A stretch of DNA of 64,000 nucleotides from Zhengitettix transpicula (Eukaryota > Arthropoda > Insecta > Orthoptera > Tetrigidae), in contig CM073592.1 of assembly GCA_037074705.1 (NCBI GenBank), forward strand, positions 26,694,629 to 26,758,628, in the 5' to 3' direction. The position numbers were made by a program, and so were the translations under genes. Each line of letters opens with the position of its first letter. Position 1 is the first letter of the stretch. The notes under the pieces were generated by a model. That model was not told the DNA's origin, ran no database searches, and saw nothing but the letters and a program-made list of their open reading frames with translations. This document shows, in pieces, positions 53,249 to 64,000 of the stretch.

Positions 53249-56200
53249 ATGATGTTACCTGCGGATATTAAGGAAGCTGCGACCATAGAGAGGCGCAAAA
53301 GGGCAGAACAGGAGAGAAGAGGAAGAATTTTCAATGCCAGACAACGACTCATTGGCGTAAGTATCTCACAAGTGCTATTAACCAAACACTTGGAATGTTT
53401 ACATTATATTTTTCTTACATCTAAGTTTAGTTAACGTCAGGGTTTCCTTGTGGATCGTTGATACGTGACGTAGTGGAGGAGGAGATTACGTCGTTCGTGA
53501 CGCGGTGTATTCCTCCCTTAAAGAAGTGACCTGTTGTGACGTCATCAGCTTCGATCGTCGCTCAACCACAGGCCCATATATCAAAATAGCTGGTGATGGT
53601 GCCTCCGTTTCACCAACGCGCTGCTGTTACTGTGTGTGTGTGGGGGGGGGGGGGGTATATATATTCGTATTGATCACTTTCACAGACTCAATCCTGAAAT
53701 TTATATAAATAAACCGATAACGTGTTTGTCTGTAGTTTCGTTTGAACGTCATAAAACTAAAAAACCTGTGTAGTTTTCCATTCATTTTCATATTTGTATT
53801 TCTGCTTTATGAAGATGCAACATTGGCTATATACTTTGCCTAATTTCAAGTCAGAAATGTGGATGTTGAGGAATTTTTTTTTGTGCAATGCAGAATTAAA
53901 ATACATTTGGATCAGTAAAACTTGTCCTTGTAATTAATAGCCATTACTCGTGTAGTTGGTGATGAAGCAGTCGCACTTGATGAAGACATCTCTAGAATTG
54001 TGTGAATTCACGTATCAATTGATGATCTTTTTGAGCTGTTTCACTTTTGAAACAACGGTACAAGAAAACTAGCAATTTGGTAGAAAAATCATTGGGACGA
54101 TTGACTGGATTTTGAAAAAAACAGCATAAAGTATGGAGGCGGTGACATGCCGGAAGTGTGCAACTCCGAGGAAATAATTTTTTCATTACCATTGCCATTG
54201 TATTTGAAAATGAAACGATCTGCGACACCGACTGTAAAAGCAATTGAACGCTTATTGTCACAGAAGGATTGACGACGAACAGAGTTCCTTACTGTTCGGA
54301 ACGTTAAACTTCATTTTTGCGGATCTTTTCCACTCTGTTCTCGTTCTTGGTTGGTTATCATGTTATCTAATATTTCAGTTACTCGTTTTCTTGCTTAATC
54401 TTTCTATTTGGTACATTTTTTTACTCTTAACGCAACACGGAGTTCCCGAAAAACGTCACGTGGTGATATTTAAATATAAATGCGGGTTATGTAATGTAAA
54501 AATATGCATCGAGAAATTGTTTTAAGTTACAGTTTAAAATTTACATTTTTCATTCTTTTTTGAAAATACTAGCCACCGTTTTGTAATGCAATTCCTAGGT
54601 TTTTTTTAAGAAGAAAAAGTGGTTTTAGAAAATCTAAAAAGAATCAGTTGAATTCTATGTCATGAATAATTGCGGGGTTTTCCACATTCTAGTAGAATAT
54701 TTCCCGGTGACTGGTTCCTTTTGGAAAATTGTATGCGGCTTCCTCTGCTCCCATATCCCAGTCTCGTAGTTGTTTGTCTCGGTTTTACGACGTTTCACCA
54801 TTCGTGCAAAAACAGTGGTAATAGCTCAGCGTGTCCCATGTGGGGAAATCTCACAAGCCTTTTTTTTTCTCGCTTTTTATATATCGTTCCCCCACCTGGG
54901 AAAAACGCCATCCACTTTTCACGACATGGTCTAGACGCTAACGTTGTTTTGTACAGCTTGCCGAGAAATCCCCAACTCCGGATTTTCCAACGGGTCACTT
55001 TACTTCTCCTTTTAAGGTCAATTTGGAATATTTGGCGGCATAATTATAAAGGAGGTAATTGGTACATGTGTTACCTCATTAAACCCCACTTGTGAATTTA
55101 TAGACTAATCCTTATTGTTATTTTGTGTTCGGTTAATATTTGCAGATAGATAAGGAGACGTTGGAGCAACAAGTGGTTGAGCGGAAGCTGCGAGACGAGG
55201 CGGAGAAGAGAGCCGAGGATGCATTCCTGGCCCAGCAGGCGAGGGACGCCGAAATAGCCACGAGATGGGAGAGGCAGCTGGAAAAGGTAAATAACCTTAC
55301 AGTAAGAAGCCATCACTCACAGCAGCCGGCGAGATAAAAGTACGAAAATACCGTGCGCAGGAGAGGCGTAAGATCAACGAGGAGATCGACAAGTTCCGCA
55401 GCATTTACCAGAGACCCGAGACGAGGCGCGAGTTCGATCTGAACGACCCCGACGCTTTGAAGAAGGCGAAACCGCCGAGGCAGGACGACGACGACACCAG
55501 CTGTGGACTCTCGTCGGCGCAGAGGTCTGTAAACTCTTGTTCGCAGGAGTATTTAGGCCTAACTGGCTGAAAGTAACACCTCAGGATTTTACCATTTTCC
55601 AGAAGGTCGGTAATTGTTGAAAGTCTTGACGGTAGGTTCCAGAGGCAGATAATGCCGACGTTGCCTCTCAGACATGTCCATTTGGACATTATTTGTCGAG
55701 ACAAAATTAAAATATTTTGCAAGCGCTGTATGTTGTGAGCTAGACCTTTTTTTTAAAACTCCTTCGTATACTTTTCCACCGTTCTGCAACGTTTCCCACC
55801 TTCCGTGACTTGTATCCACATATTGCTCTAAACAACACAGGAATTTAACAAAAAAAACACAATATAATAATGATTTACGTCTTTATAACTTAAATTATTA
55901 ATAAAGGCCAATAACAAACAAATAAATAAATAATAATTTATATTAATTTAATTTAACAACCACCTCCTGCCCAGATGTAGGCCCTCATAAATAATTTAAA
56001 AATTACAATTGTACAAAGATGAAAAATCAGTGATTATAAAAAAAAGAAGAAATAACAAAGATAAACAGTAAAAAAAAGGTTTGAAGTATACACATGAAGT
56101 TAAATTATTAATACTTTAATTGGCTGTTATTGGCCTTAATAAATGGTTGAAAACACCAAAAATTCTATCCCGACGTCAAACAGTAATGTTTTAATTTTTT

Positions 56201-59200
56201 TTTTTAATTTCACCAAGGTTAAAGACTAGAATAAATGAAAATATTAGGAGAAAATAACCACCTATTGTCTCGTGTATAAATAGCAAAATTTAATCGGAAG
56301 CTTTCGACTTAGTTGGTCATTTTCAACCTGGACGAAAGAAGAAAATCAAGAGTTGAATTGTGTTAAAAATACAAATATGGACAAGTTAGGTAACGATTAT
56401 GGACGATTTTTCGTACTGTTTTTGTAAATGCCATAATTATATATTAATTGTTTTTCTGCTCGACGAACCAACTAGGTCGAATGTTTACATTTAAATTATA
56501 TTATCACTATATTCAGAATGTCACTCGTTATGAACAGTCTATATTAATAATATTTTAGTTACTGAGTTACAGTATGAATTAAATTATTTAGCGACCTTTA
56601 TTTCAGAGATTTTTTAAGATTTTGGTCAACACAACGACGTACCTTTTGGTACTTTCATCAAGCCATTTTTTGTGTTTCTACTGTACAATTTTTTTGGTCG
56701 TACATGGTGTGAAGAACAAAAAATATTTAAAAAACAGTAATTTACAACAATTGTTTCTTATTATTATTCTGTCTTAAAATGTAAAACAATATAGTATTTA
56801 AAATCAAATAATATATTTTCAACATTCTTAGGGTTTAGTATAAATGTTAGCAATCGTGAAGTAATTACGGACGTAAAATTATTCAAGTAAAAGTTAAAAT
56901 TTATTATGAAAAATTTATATGTTAAATTATCTACGGATGCGAAACCTGGAAAGTAACAAATCAAATTACAAACATTTATAAATCGCTGTTAAAGAAAAAT
57001 AATTGGTATAAGATGGCCCGAAATAACAAGTAACTCTGCATTATGGGAAGCCAGCGGTGACACAGAAATAGAGAAACAGATAAAAATGATAAAATGGAGA
57101 TGGATAGGGTCAGTTGAGAAGGAATCATTAGTCTGGAATCCACAAGGCGAACGAAAAGTAGGAAGACCTAAACATACCTGGAAGAGGACGATCATGGAGG
57201 AGTATGGAAAGACCTGGAAAGAAGTTAAAATGTTGGCAAAGAATAGAGTTAGGTGGAAATGTTTCACAGATTCCCAATGTACCTAAAGGAACGAAAGGAT
57301 ATACTACTACTACTATATATTAAATTGTTTTAAAAATGATATCAAAAGTTGAAAAATAATTGATTATTTATGTTATTTAATTTTAGTTATTTTATGTTAT
57401 TATTCAAATTGGCTGTAAATATTATTTAAAATTGACGACGATGATGTTGTGACATATGGTTTTGTATAACAAATAGAATTGTGGGAGTACAATAAGGAAG
57501 GAAGAATGAACCCAACGTTCCAAAACGCTATTAGTATCCAAGCAACACAGGTTAAGAATAGCTATCTTACTTAATTAAATAGATTATTTTAAAGGAGTGT
57601 TGGGATTGCGCTCTGTTTCTTAACATTACTTTCCTGAAGATAGATGAAGATTTTTTACTGATCGAAACATTGGCTACTTTATTTCTTCTTCCAATCTTTC
57701 AAAGTACTTCTATTATAGAATAAGGAATACTCGTTAACATCTTTACCAAAGTTTTAAACAGGTATGTCCCCATTCCACGACGCGACGTAAGATGGAGGTA
57801 CTGCACATCCCGCTCAGCGAGCTGCGTCCTGATAGGTGAATCATGAATGCCACTGGATAAAGTTTTCTCGGGATTCGAACCGGGTAGCGTCGTTTAATTT
57901 CCACGACGTTTCGATACCGCCATCTTCTTCTTTATCCAGCAGTCACACCGGGAAACCCTACGTTCCTCAATGAATGCCGCTGTCCAGATTCCAGGGCGAG
58001 GACCTGTCGAGCCAGAAGCGTCACAAGGCGCAGTCGGAGGAGCTGAAGGCGTGGCTGTCGCAGCAGATGGAGGAGCGGCAGCTCGCGGAGAGGGCCCGCA
58101 GGAAGGCTGAGGAAGAGCACGGGGAGATCATCAAGGCGCAGGACAAGAGAGCCGCGGACCTGGAGATGCTGGAGCAGGAGTGTCGGCGGAGGCTCCAGGA
58201 GGCCACCAGCAGCTTCAACAAGGCGCTCGTACGTCACCTTATCTTTTACCGGCTTCCTCGCTGATAAAGTTGCCTTAAAGACTGTTTATTTCCTTTAGCG
58301 TCCCCGTCCCTGTGTGTATGAACCGACCGTACTGTATCGTTGCATGACTGCGAAATACGACGTTGCTCGGAAATTCATGACACAAATACGTAAAATAATC
58401 AATCAAATTCAAACTTTTCTACCAAAGTCAGTCGGAACTAACACTCATTCCATTGATTTTTTTAATTCCAATCGACGTTCCACATAGTAAGAGTCTTGCA
58501 ATCACCACGTCACTACGCGGCCATTCAGAAGAAGATCGCTGAGAATCTGCAAAGGGTTTGTAAGGTTGCCAAGTCTTTCGCTCCATGAAAACATTAAACC
58601 GGCAGCACCTACTCTACTTTTACGTATATTTGTCCGAATCTTAACCAATTACATGGCTTTTCCCAAAAATAATCGCTTCTGCCTCCTTGGAACGAAACTC
58701 ATCACTGGAAACCATCAGCCAAGTTGATGACCGCTGTTTCTTCCCGCAGGCGGAGGAGCAGTCGTCTGAGAAACAGCTGCAGGCGTTGAAGGAGTTGGAG
58801 GACAAGGAGGCCGAGATCTACAACTGCCTGACGGGCGATTTCCTGACGGAGAATCCCGACGCGGCCGTCAGCAATCTCGGTCCCAAGAAGGTCATCGCCT
58901 CCAAGTACAAGGGCATGACCCCTCAACAACGCCTGGAGGTGCGCAAGTTCCAGCTTGAGCAGATTCAAGAGAAGAAGGTGAGAACTCCTGAACGGGTGCG
59001 GTGAGTTTACTTGCTGTGCTGCTTACGTCAAGTGAGCTTTGCGTTTGTCGACAGCTGCGGGACGAGGCGGAGGAGAGGAAGGAGGCTGAATGGAGGCAGA
59101 TGATCAACGGATCCGCGCGATACGTGGCTCTAAGAGATGTGGAGTTGAACCGAAAGCAAAGGTAAACAACGAGTGCTTTTCATATTCTAATCTGTCCTTC

Positions 59201-60969
59201 CGTGCCCATCAAGTCCCTTTACAACAAAAGTTTAATCCAAGCACGTAGGAAAAAGTAAATGTATCGAAACATAGAAGTGGGATAAAGTTTTTTTCCGTCA
59301 CTTAATAAACTTTATTATACTCTTATCATTTTCTTACTCGTTCAATGGATTCCTCCAAAACTCGTTTTCGTCCAGTCCTTGTTTTATCCTGTCTCGGTGA
59401 ATTTGTTATGCCTTTCGTGATTTTATGGTGTTTGTCTTCCATTGTTCTTAGTCCACAAGTTTCACCGAGTCTGTGCGTCCGATTTTATTTGAATGAACCA
59501 CGCTGCACATAGAGCCATTTCTTGGGGAGTAACCATTTTCTTCTTCTTCTTGCAACAAACTTGAATCTGAGTCACATATCTCGTCATTTGAATTTTTACA
59601 GATTGATTCTTAAATTATAAAGACAAATTACCCTAATCTTGTCCACATACCCTTGTTGATATAACTGTATACGTCATTTGAAAATGACATCATGGAAACA
59701 AAATTGGAAAAGTAATACGAGAAATATTCTTCATTTATACCATATTTATTTAAATTAACCAAACCATTGGAAAAGAATTAGATACAAAATTAGGCCAAGC
59801 ATCAATGAATTATAATTCAAAATTGAGATTTATTATGTATGAGTAGCGAAAATTGAGCATAAATTCTTTCCTTTATAAAACATTAAAAAAATTTAACGTC
59901 TTCATTTTTCCATTCATGATGTAATTTTTTCTAGAATACATTATGGCAATTTTATTCATTAGAATCATTTAATCATGGTCGTCAGTTACTGAATATTTTC
60001 ATTCCATTTGCCGGCCCTGGGGTATATATATATATATATTGTAATATACAAAAATTAGGCACATCAATTAGAGGGCTTTATTTAAATAAAAAATTAATAT
60101 ACTTTACAAACAAAAGATTTATTGTGGCAATAACTCAAACAATTACAAATTTATAATATTGAATTTCTCAGGGTCTTCACTGGGTTTGATAATGGACGAA
60201 TCAATAATATTTATAATCTTATCATCAACAAATTACAATTAAAAGAAAAAGAAATTACTCGTCAATTTAACTAGAACGAAATTTAATTGTAAACGAAATT
60301 AAAAGTAAAAAGATTGACTCTGATTAAAAATTTTAATCAAAAAGAGAACGAAATCAATTACGTTTCCATAATTAATTGTTTTTTAACTGTTACTCACGTC
60401 TGCCCAGCATTCCAGCGTACCTTCCATTTTCGAAAACACTATTGCGGGGTTTTACACTGCTTCTAAACTCACAGATTCTACACCAAATATTTTATATGTC
60501 GTCGGATGATCCTCCTTTCGCCATCTGTCGGTTGACCGCTCGCCTTAGGTGAATTCTGCGCTTTGTTGATTGGGTAGTCTTTATTGTTCCGGACTTAAAC
60601 CGAAACATTTGCTATTTCTGGCCGGCTGTGGACACAAAAACTGCTTTTTCTTCGCAGGTTTCGACGTTAAATCTTTTATGAATGTTTTACTTTGTCCTGG
60701 TAATTGCCAATCTTGTTGAATTCTCCTTCCAAAAACTGTTATACATCGACGAGGTCTTTCCGTGAACTCTCTCTCTCACCAAATCTCAATGCGAACTGTA
60801 CTGTCGTCTCGCAATTTGAGCGCGCATACGCCATTTTGCCGGACCTTCCGACAAAGGAACAGAGCCGGGTTTTCTGTTGTTGTTTCAAAAGCTCCTGCCG
60901 CTACAAAGGATTTCTCAAACAATTTAGATTTTTATGTTGAAACAATTAATGTCCTAATTAATTGGCATT

Positions 60970-61019
<50 letters not shown>

Positions 61020-61399
61020 TGAAATTACTTCTACATCTTTGCAGGGAATCAATCAAATTGAAAAGTAAGAAAAATCTGTTCAGTTTCTCATTTCCTGATA
61101 GCGTAAAATTTTTCTCCCGGGAATATATATTTTCAGAGGTTGATAATTTGGTAGCAGTTGATTGTTCCTGTTCCCTCCTTCGCTTGTATTTTAACTCATC
61201 GCTTAACCCCGAACTTGTCGTTTCAATCACACTGATCCGTGTATTTTGGTGTCACAGAGAACTGACGGTGCAGATTTTGGAAGAGAACAAGCGGATGGCT
61301 CTGGAGCAGAAGATTCATCAGGATTACATGGACAAGTTTGTCTTCACGAACACGCCGACGGAGGCCTACTACAGTCAGTTCAACACCTCCACTCGATAG
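53249..61399 (+). CDS. RIBC2: RIB43A-like with coiled-coils protein 2
   Basis: Filament-forming microtubule inner protein of ciliary/flagellar doublet microtubules (RIB43A family). Coding exons: 53249-53356, 55146-55286, 55361-55524, 57988-58228, 58750-58977, 59055-59161 and 61258-61399 (TAG); 376 residues, almost exactly the vertebrate RIBC2 length (377). All junctions GT-AG and in phase. The protein is Lys/Arg/Glu-rich and predicted coiled-coil nearly throughout. Family blocks: MLPADIKEAATIERRKRAEQ at the start, FNARQRLIG (28-36), FRSIYQRPETRREFDLNDPD, FQGEDLSSQKRHK, TGDFLTENPD (246-255) with GMTPQQRLEVRK after it, and the C-terminal FTNTPTEAYYSQFNTSTR. Two ATGs are adjacent (53249, 53252). 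Codons are G/C-rich compared with its introns. Expected expression is in ciliated sensory neurons and testis; that is inference from the family. Confidence 0.95.
53639..53653. repeat. G homopolymer after a TG run
   Basis: GTGTGTGTG followed by about 13 consecutive G residues in RIBC2 intron 1. Confidence 0.8.
56265..56500. mobile_element. hairpin-type dispersed repeat
   Basis: Left part TTCGACTTAGTTGGTCA (about 56303) is complemented by GAACCAACTAGGTCGAATG (about 56464), and the outer parts are partly complementary. No coding content. In RIBC2 intron 3, boundaries approximate. Confidence 0.4.
56925..57325 (+). mobile_element. 5'-truncated RTE-like LINE, reverse transcriptase C-terminus
   Basis: Translates to the conserved C-terminal region of RTE-type reverse transcriptase polyproteins: YGCETWKVTNQITN, then after a frameshift and a stop in the first frame SALWEASGDTEIEKQI, then KWRWIGSVEKES, WNPQGERKVGRPKHTWKR and WKEVKMLAKNRVRWK, ending at a stop at 57286. 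A short 3' sequence with ACTACTACTACTATATAT repeats follows as the likely tail. The upstream endonuclease and most of the reverse transcriptase are missing. A dead fragment in RIBC2 intron 3. Confidence 0.8.
57845..57965 (-). mobile_element. short repeat with B-box-like motif abutting RIBC2 exon 4
   Basis: Flanked by the inverted pair CTGGATAAAG (57853) and CTTTATCCAG (57931). On the minus strand it contains CGGTTCGAATCCCG, a pol III B-box-like sequence, and TGGCGGTATCGAAACGTCGTGG, partly shared with 40660-40735. It ends about 20-45 bases before the acceptor of RIBC2 exon 57988-58228. Either a tRNA-related SINE or a small MITE. Confidence 0.5.
59162..61257 (+). other. RIBC2 last intron
   Basis: A 2.1 kb intron, AT-rich to about 60400, then a more mixed segment (60400-60900) of unknown nature and an AT microsatellite. 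No coding exon recognised. Confidence 0.6.
60973..61015. repeat. (AT)n microsatellite
   Basis: About 21 consecutive AT dinucleotides in the last RIBC2 intron. Open frames of YIYIYI type across it are artefacts. Confidence 0.95.
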
Positions 61400-61514
61400 A
61401 CTCAATTCACTGCTCCGATATCAACAGTTTCTTTTTCTTCAAAAAAAAATTATATCTCACACATAGAATATGAGGTTGTTATAACTGTCAAGTTCATTCA
61501 TGGAAAATGTGGAA

Positions 61515-61520
61515 AATAAA
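61515..61520 (+). terminator. RIBC2 polyadenylation signal
   Basis: AATAAA 116 bases after the RIBC2 stop, followed by a T-run. A second hexamer lies at 61621-61626. Confidence 0.6.
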
Positions 61521-61764
61521 TTTTTTTCAGCCTTCTACTCTTCTAGTTCATTCACGACTTAATTATGAACCCTTGAAACATTTTCCTGGATCTCAATTTT
61601 ATTTATAAACAGTTCAAGCAAATAAAAGCAGTTTCAGATTTCGTTGATCGCGCGAGATGAAAGTGTAACATCCCAAACTGCCATCATGTAACACTCCACC
61701 ACTGTGAACATGTAACATTCCAGCAGTTGGAAATGGGAAGTCCAGATAGATCGTTCACCAACCG

Positions 61765-61925
61765 AGCTATACCTCCGTTAGCTCACCTGGCTACCGATCT
61801 AGAGGATAAAGGAAGAATTAAGAACAGGAAATAGGAAAGTCGGTAACGTGAGGGTTCGGGTTCAACTAATTGAACCTAGGCGTAGTGGTTGGTGTTTCGC
61901 TGCACTTCAGTCAAATAAGAGTTGG
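61765..61925 (+). mobile_element. tRNA-related SINE candidate
   Basis: CCGTTAGCTCACCTGGCTACC resembles a tRNA 5' half with A box, and GGGTTCGGGTTCAACT resembles a B box, but about 65 bases lie between them, more than in a functional tRNA. Hence SINE rather than tRNA gene. 3' end uncertain. Confidence 0.5.
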
Positions 61926-63370
61926 TGAAGAATAAAGAGATTTAATAGTTAGAAATAAAATAAAGTAAGACAAACTGGCGGATAGCACCAGGAGCCACCG
62001 ACCCGTCTGGAGGTTGGATCACGACTGTCGTTCCCAAGAAGCTCTGAACAATTCGAAGACTCCTTTCCCCCTCCCTGATGATTTTAAGTCTCCAATGAGA
62101 GCTCTTACAGGGTGGAAGATTTCTGCTGCCGTGTGCATGTCTGCATAAGGCACTTAAAATGCTGACTTCATTAGACGCAGCGTTTTCACAGCTGCCTAGG
62201 CGGAAGGGGTGAAGATTTATGTTGTTGTGCGTATCGTTACTCACTATATCTAAAGTGATGTCTTTAACTGCATCAGCGTTCTTGCAGCTGCGCCCTCTTA
62301 GGTCCGCTATGCTGAAGAGACGTTATGATAAGAGGGCACGTGTAGACTATTATATTACAAAAGAAAGAGAGTTTGTTTAATCATTAATACTGACTAAATC
62401 ACATCTCGTCTGCAGCAATGGGTGTAATTCAGTACTGTAAGTCTGTATAATTTAACAGAATTTAATTCAAATCTGTTAATTTGTATTACCTATGTCTATT
62501 TACATTTCTAATTTATCATATAAATTATGCTATTATTTTATCTGATTACCTGAAGGAGTCCCAGAAATGTGTACGAAATAATTTTTGGTTGAATTAATTT
62601 TTCGCGAGATTGGCTGCATTGCTTATTTATTCATTAAGAGGCTCTTTGTGTCCGTGTACTGATACAAACCTGAGATGCACACCAACATTAAGTCATAAAC
62701 ATATATCTGTGAAGTACAATCATTTTCTCTGTCTGTCTTTCAGTCTATAATTTTGCTTAACAATTGTTGATGACTAAAGAGGTACGTGAATTGTACAGTG
62801 AGAGTAGAATTACTCGGAATAAACGAGAAACTAGTACGATGCCGCCTTCATTCTTGAGACGAATCAACCGTAAGAAAAGATTCGTCACTAAAATGTAAGT
62901 CTTAACCTCCACAATCGTGAACAAGGGAACCGTAACTTTGCTAACATAAGCCAGAGTCGATGGTCACGACGTAGTCAATGCAATGTGAATGCATTACGTT
63001 GCGGGATCTGATGAAACGTATGTGGTGATCTTTATATGTATTATATGAAACATTGATTGTCGAATAAATTTAAATTACAATTAAAAACTGCTTGAAAATA
63101 AATAAATATTATTTTCTCTATAAAAAGTTGTAGCCACCGTTTTATTTCAAAATAACGCTAAAAAAAGACGAGTTTAGTATCTCGAGTGACGTCACACCCC
63201 ATCCAAGCCAATGGATATATTCCCTGCAGAGGAAAATATGTATAACTTCGTTTTCCTTATTTATTTTTAAGTGTGAGCCGAGTTCTTGCTTCACCCAGAG
63301 TATGTTGCAAGATTTTATGTGACGGACAGTACTGAGAGTGTCTTCTTGCTGGCGTATTTGTGTTTTGCAG
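61926..63370. other. region downstream of RIBC2
   Basis: The part to about 62340 is GC-richer and contains two loosely similar blocks (about 62155-62215 and 62255-62315, sharing CAGCGTT and CAGCTGC) and an unexplained minus-strand open frame of 100 codons at 62244-61942. From 62350 to 63370 I see only AT-rich sequence, with a moderate CpG patch near 62930-63010. Confidence 0.4.
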
Positions 63371-63477
63371 GATTCGAAAATGTTTTGCCGACCGAAAGAT
63401 GTTGGTGCTGATATTGACGTCATCAATTATCATCATGACGTTCCTGCTTCAACTCTTCATTGCAATTCCTTTTACGG
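63371..63477 (+). CDS. candidate exon with signal-anchor-like segment (next gene)
   Basis: Bounded by a strong acceptor (TGTTTTGCAG|G) and a perfect donor (ACGG|GTAAGT). One frame gives IRKCFADRK followed by ATG 63399 and a 26-residue hydrophobic stretch, MLVLILTSSIIIMTFLLQLF and on to IPFT, ending phase 1. Basic residues before a hydrophobic run look like a type II signal anchor or a signal peptide, as at the N-terminus of Golgi enzymes. Another frame is also open across the exon, so the reading is provisional. I do not recognise the gene. Confidence 0.35.
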
Positions 63478-64000
63478 GTAAGTCACTCTTTTTTTTTATG
63501 ATTATTATTATCGACATTTCCCCGTTGCCCTTGTTTGTATAGGCGAGTGTTTGAGAAGATGGATGGGAAGAATTGCTCTTGTGAAAGTTCTGGATATCAT
63601 CATCGTTTTTAATTTACGAGGCGAAAGAGTGGTTTTTCAATATCGTTCTTAGGCCAAGGCAAAGAAATTGAAAATCTGATGAATACATTCAAGATATGGG
63701 TAGGATTTTTCTGAGGGGAAGCCATTACGTAGTTAATTATTGGTTTGTAAGCGCTCGCAGTTATATATAATAAATATGCTAAACGAGAATTAAACAGTGC
63801 AATTTTACCATTTATAGTGTAGACGGTTATATTAAACAGGGGAAAACATAATAAATTCTGTTTTGGACAAAGAGGCACAAAAGATTTTTGAATAATGCCG
63901 CTTCCTCGTCTAAAACGGAACAGTTTTTTCGCAGTGCAACACGGAAAAACAGCTGGCATTAGCGGAAGGGCTATTCGCTTTCCACACCATAAACCACAAT

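Noticed and set aside
60962..61230. Open frames with repeated Tyr-Ile
   Set aside because: Translation of an (AT)n microsatellite.
61775..61870. Possible tRNA gene on the plus strand
   Set aside because: Distance between the tRNA-like halves is too long and arms do not pair.

Overview
The window is eukaryotic nuclear DNA. It holds spliced protein genes with GT-AG introns, AT-rich introns and many dispersed repeats, and no operons or prokaryotic signals. The proteins read as animal orthologues. Gene content, small introns beside very large ones, tRNA-derived SINEs, RTE-like LINE debris and many hairpin (MITE-like) elements suggest an insect with a fairly large genome. A hemimetabolous insect such as a cockroach or termite is my guess; that placement is inference, not something the sequence proves.

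Layout: (1) 245-12294 (+), the 3' sixteen coding exons of an EMSY (BRCA2-interacting transcriptional repressor) orthologue; its ENT-domain exons lie left of the window. (2) 15257-16723 (+), an intronless, GC-rich, full-length PSMD3/Rpn3 proteasome gene flanked by an inverted pair of the same repeat. (3) 17593-21503 (-), a folate-receptor-family GPI-anchored protein in five coding exons, convergent with PSMD3. (4) 22732-25634 (-), CLNS1A/pICln in five exons. (5) a CpG-dense promoter-like block near 27.0-27.26 kb, then a ~17 kb stretch rich in repeats that is most simply the first intron of (6) a long-chain acyl-CoA synthetase of the ACSL3/4 type (+, coding exons 44362-50989, 714 aa). (7) 53249-61399 (+), RIBC2, a RIB43A-type ciliary doublet-microtubule inner protein, in seven exons. 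(8) 63371-63477 (+), a lone candidate exon encoding a hydrophobic signal-anchor-like segment, probably the start of the next gene.

The genes are mostly housekeeping and do not form a pathway: chromatin (EMSY), protein degradation (PSMD3), a cell-surface vitamin-type receptor, snRNP assembly (pICln), lipid activation (ACSL) and cilium/flagellum structure (RIBC2). What stands out is the arrangement. EMSY, a FOLR-family gene and CLNS1A sit within 26 kb here, and their human orthologues all lie on 11q13.4-q14.1, which points to a very old linkage group. The non-coding part holds several repeat families: one in the EMSY introns carrying the sequence CAG|GTAAGT (which resembles a recursive splice site), one hairpin MITE family present in at least two genes, antisense retroposon 3' ends, a four-copy tandem repeat, and a 5'-truncated RTE-like LINE. 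I found no viral genes, CRISPR array or clearly new biochemical system.
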